DNA of 64,000 nt from Variovorax paradoxus (GTDB taxonomy: Bacteria; Pseudomonadota; Gammaproteobacteria; Burkholderiales; Burkholderiaceae_C): NCBI GenBank assembly GCA_016806145.1, contig CP063166.1, positions 6,014,001-6,078,000 on the forward strand. The letters run 5' to 3'. Shown here piece by piece: positions 61,686 to 64,000 of this stretch. The notes beneath the pieces were generated by a model that saw only the letters and a program-made list of their open reading frames with translations, was not told the DNA's origin and made no database searches. Both the position numbers and the translations under genes were made by a program. The number at the start of each line of letters is the position of its first letter. The stretch's first letter is position 1.

Positions 61686-62159
61686 CTAGACCGGCACGGC
61701 CGTGGTGGCTTTGACACGGTCGAGCACGAAACTGGTCTTGCAGTCCTGCACGCTCGGGTGCTTGAGCAGGGTGTCCATGATGAAGCGGCTGTAGTGGGCC
61801 ATGTCGGCCACGACCACGCGCAGCAGGTAGTCCATCTCGCCCGTGAGGGCGGCGCACTCGACGACCTCGGGCCAGGTCTGGACGCTGGCGCGGAACAGGT
61901 CCATCGGGTTGCGCTTGTGGCTCTCGGTGTGCTTTTCGAGCCGCACGTTGAGGTACGCCGTGAGGCCCAGCCCGACGGCCTCGGGCTTGACCAGTGCGAC
62001 GTAGCGGTCGATTACGCGCTGCTCCTCGAGCCGCTTGACCCGCCGCAGCACGGCGCTGGGCGAGAGGCTGACCTGCTCGGCGATCTGGTCGTAGGTGGCG
62101 CGGCCATCTGCTTGCAGCGTGCGCAGAATCAGCCGATCTATCTTGTCGAGTGCTTCCAT
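61686..62159 (-). CDS. Lrp/AsnC-family transcriptional regulator
   Basis: A 157-residue Lrp/AsnC regulator. HTH: DKIDRLILRTLQADGRATYDQIAEQVSLSPSAVLRRVKRLEE; RAM ligand domain follows (CAALTGEMDYLLRVVVADMAHYSRF). It is divergent from hppD with a 160-base gap. Lrp-type genes next to hppD are common in betaproteobacteria and probably respond to an aromatic amino acid. Start MEALDKIDR (62159) fits the family better than 62210. Confidence 0.92.
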   Translation of the reverse strand: MEALDKIDRLILRTLQADGRATYDQIAEQVSLSPSAVLRRVKRLEEQRVIDRYVALVKPEAVGLGLTAYLNVRLEKHTESHKRNPMDLFRASVQTWPEVVECAALTGEMDYLLRVVVADMAHYSRFIMDTLLKHPSVQDCKTSFVLDRVKATTAVPV

Positions 62160-62169
62160 TAAGGGATTT

Positions 62170-62186
62170 TTGCATTTTTCCTGCAA
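62170..62186. promoter_or_regulatory. TTGCA-N7-TGCAA inverted repeat, candidate Lrp-type site
   Basis: TTGCATTTTTCCTGCAA sits 11 bases outside the start of the Lrp-type gene, in the hppD divergent region. The half-sites TTGCA/TGCAA are perfect inverted copies and the AT-rich core fits Lrp/AsnC binding sites. Confidence 0.5.
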
Positions 62187-62319
62187 TCGATCCAAGAAAC
62201 ACGCTCGCAAACGCTGAAATCATGAGCGGCAATCGACCTACATTGCTGCACTGGCCGAGCCGCCATCCTTTTCTTTTCCCTCGATCCCCCGATTCCACTC
62301 ACTTCTTCGGAGACTTGCC

Positions 62320-63447
<1,128 letters not shown>

Positions 63448-63476
63448 GCGCTCCTTCCATCCTCCAGGAGCTCCGC

Positions 63477-64000
63477 ATGCGCAACATCCTCTCGATCGGC
63501 CTGACCACCCTCGCTGCGACGGTCGTTCTTTCGGGATGCGCGGCGGGGCCGGGAGGCGCGCCGGCCGGCGTCGCATCGGGCTCGCACCTCGACAGCGTGC
63601 AGAAGGCGGCCGTGCTGCGCGTCTGCACGCCGGGCGACTACCGGCCGTTCAGCTTCCAGAAGGCCGATGCCTCGTTCGAAGGCATCGACGTCGACCTGAT
63701 GGCCGGCTTCAGCGCCAGCCTGGGCGCGAAGCCCGAGTGGATCAAGACCACCTGGGCCAACCTGCTGCCCGACCTCGCGGCCGGCAAGTGCGACATCGCC
63801 GTGGGCGGCGTGTCGGTGACCACCGACCGCCAGAAGCGGGCCTTCTTCAGCGCGCCCTACATGGTCAACGGCAAGACGCCGATCGCGCGCTGCGCCGACG
63901 TGGCCAAGTACCAGAGCGTGGCCGACATCGACAAGCCGGCCACGCGCGTGATCTTCAATCCGGGCGGCAGCAACGAACGCTTCGCCCGCACCAACTTCAA
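63477..64000 (+). CDS. Periplasmic amino-acid-binding / cyclohexadienyl dehydratase-like protein (3' end missing)
   Basis: The first 174 codons of a secreted solute-binding-fold protein. The signal ends in a lipobox-like VVLSGCAAG, so it may be a lipoprotein. The mature part (VLRVCTPGDYRPFSF, FEGIDVDLMAG, LAAGKCDIAVGGVSVTTDRQ, FNPGGSNERFARTNF) strongly resembles the PheC cyclohexadienyl dehydratases, which make phenylpyruvate or arogenate products in the periplasm; general amino-acid-binding proteins share the fold. Placement after hppD supports a link to aromatic amino acids. aggag site 7 bases before the start; the gene runs off the window. Confidence 0.75.
   Translation, partial: MRNILSIGLTTLAATVVLSGCAAGPGGAPAGVASGSHLDSVQKAAVLRVCTPGDYRPFSFQKADASFEGIDVDLMAGFSASLGAKPEWIKTTWANLLPDLAAGKCDIAVGGVSVTTDRQKRAFFSAPYMVNGKTPIARCADVAKYQSVADIDKPATRVIFNPGGSNERFARTNF

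Overview
The window is very GC-rich chromosomal DNA (roughly 70% GC by eye). Gene content and protein sequences look like a Comamonadaceae betaproteobacterium, most probably Variovorax or a close relative. The pointers are many Bug-type tripartite tricarboxylate transporter (TTT) binding proteins, a leucine-degradation cluster with a Comamonadaceae-like order, two-subunit glycyl-tRNA synthetase, AceK, and family-specific intergenic repeats. The genus is inferred, not proven. Because of the base composition most long antisense reading frames are artefacts. About 58 genes are supported, including one broken transposase and genes cut at both window edges.

Layout. 1-4291: end of an aromatic-acid type operon (intradiol dioxygenase, citryl-CoA lyase, two Bug proteins) facing ghrA. 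4346-6196: small genes and a DUF4349 lipoprotein. 6315-14504: leucine/isovalerate catabolism on the minus strand (isovaleryl-CoA dehydrogenase, acyl-CoA synthetase, carboxylase beta, hydratase, a DUF4126 membrane protein, biotin-carrying carboxylase alpha), with a divergent AraC regulator at 14646. 15713-19311: site-2 protease, Bug protein, Rieske oxygenase, LuxR regulator. 19395-22922: thioredoxin, HAD phosphatase, a long structured repeat, and thiC under a TPP riboswitch. 22975-29231: YchJ, LuxR regulator, amidase, phosphoesterase, acyl-CoA dehydrogenase, M20 peptidase. 29362-33671: thiolase, aceK, carbonic anhydrase and a MerR regulator, with a perfect 20-bp palindrome before a divergent metallo-beta-lactamase-fold gene. 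34920-38016: LRR-protein kinase, pseudouridine synthase, SDR. 38017-40031: intergenic repeats with an IS481-type element inside one repeat hairpin. 40047-46424: M48 peptidase, PlsC, GmhB, a two-gene nucleotidyltransferase cassette, glyS, glyQ. 46675-50500: lipid kinase, phosphoesterase, PAP2 phosphatase, periplasmic asparaginase. 50662-58324: TetR/RutR-like regulator and an eight-gene operon (flavoprotein, CodA-like deaminase, creatininase-family enzyme, NMT1-type ABC importer, FAD oxidase). 58326-61576: lnt, corC, GNAT. 61686-64000: Lrp regulator, hppD and a PheC-like periplasmic protein.

How genes work together. The liu cluster takes isovaleryl-CoA to HMG-CoA. The MerR-headed block links acyl-CoA oxidation and thiolysis with the isocitrate branch point (AceK). 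The 50.6-58.3 kb operon imports and dismantles an unidentified compound, probably a small N-heterocycle. hppD with the PheC-like gene points to tyrosine/phenylalanine metabolism.

Most notable observations: a REP-like palindrome read in frame inside the carboxylase beta subunit; an IS481 element in the loop of a repeat hairpin, with a frameshift next to its second catalytic Asp; the unassigned heterocycle operon; a nucleotidyltransferase two-gene cassette inside the glyS-gmhB operon; an Asp-to-Asn change in the GmhB active site; 21-bp-spaced AraC-type direct repeats; and a GC-skew switch at the long repeats.
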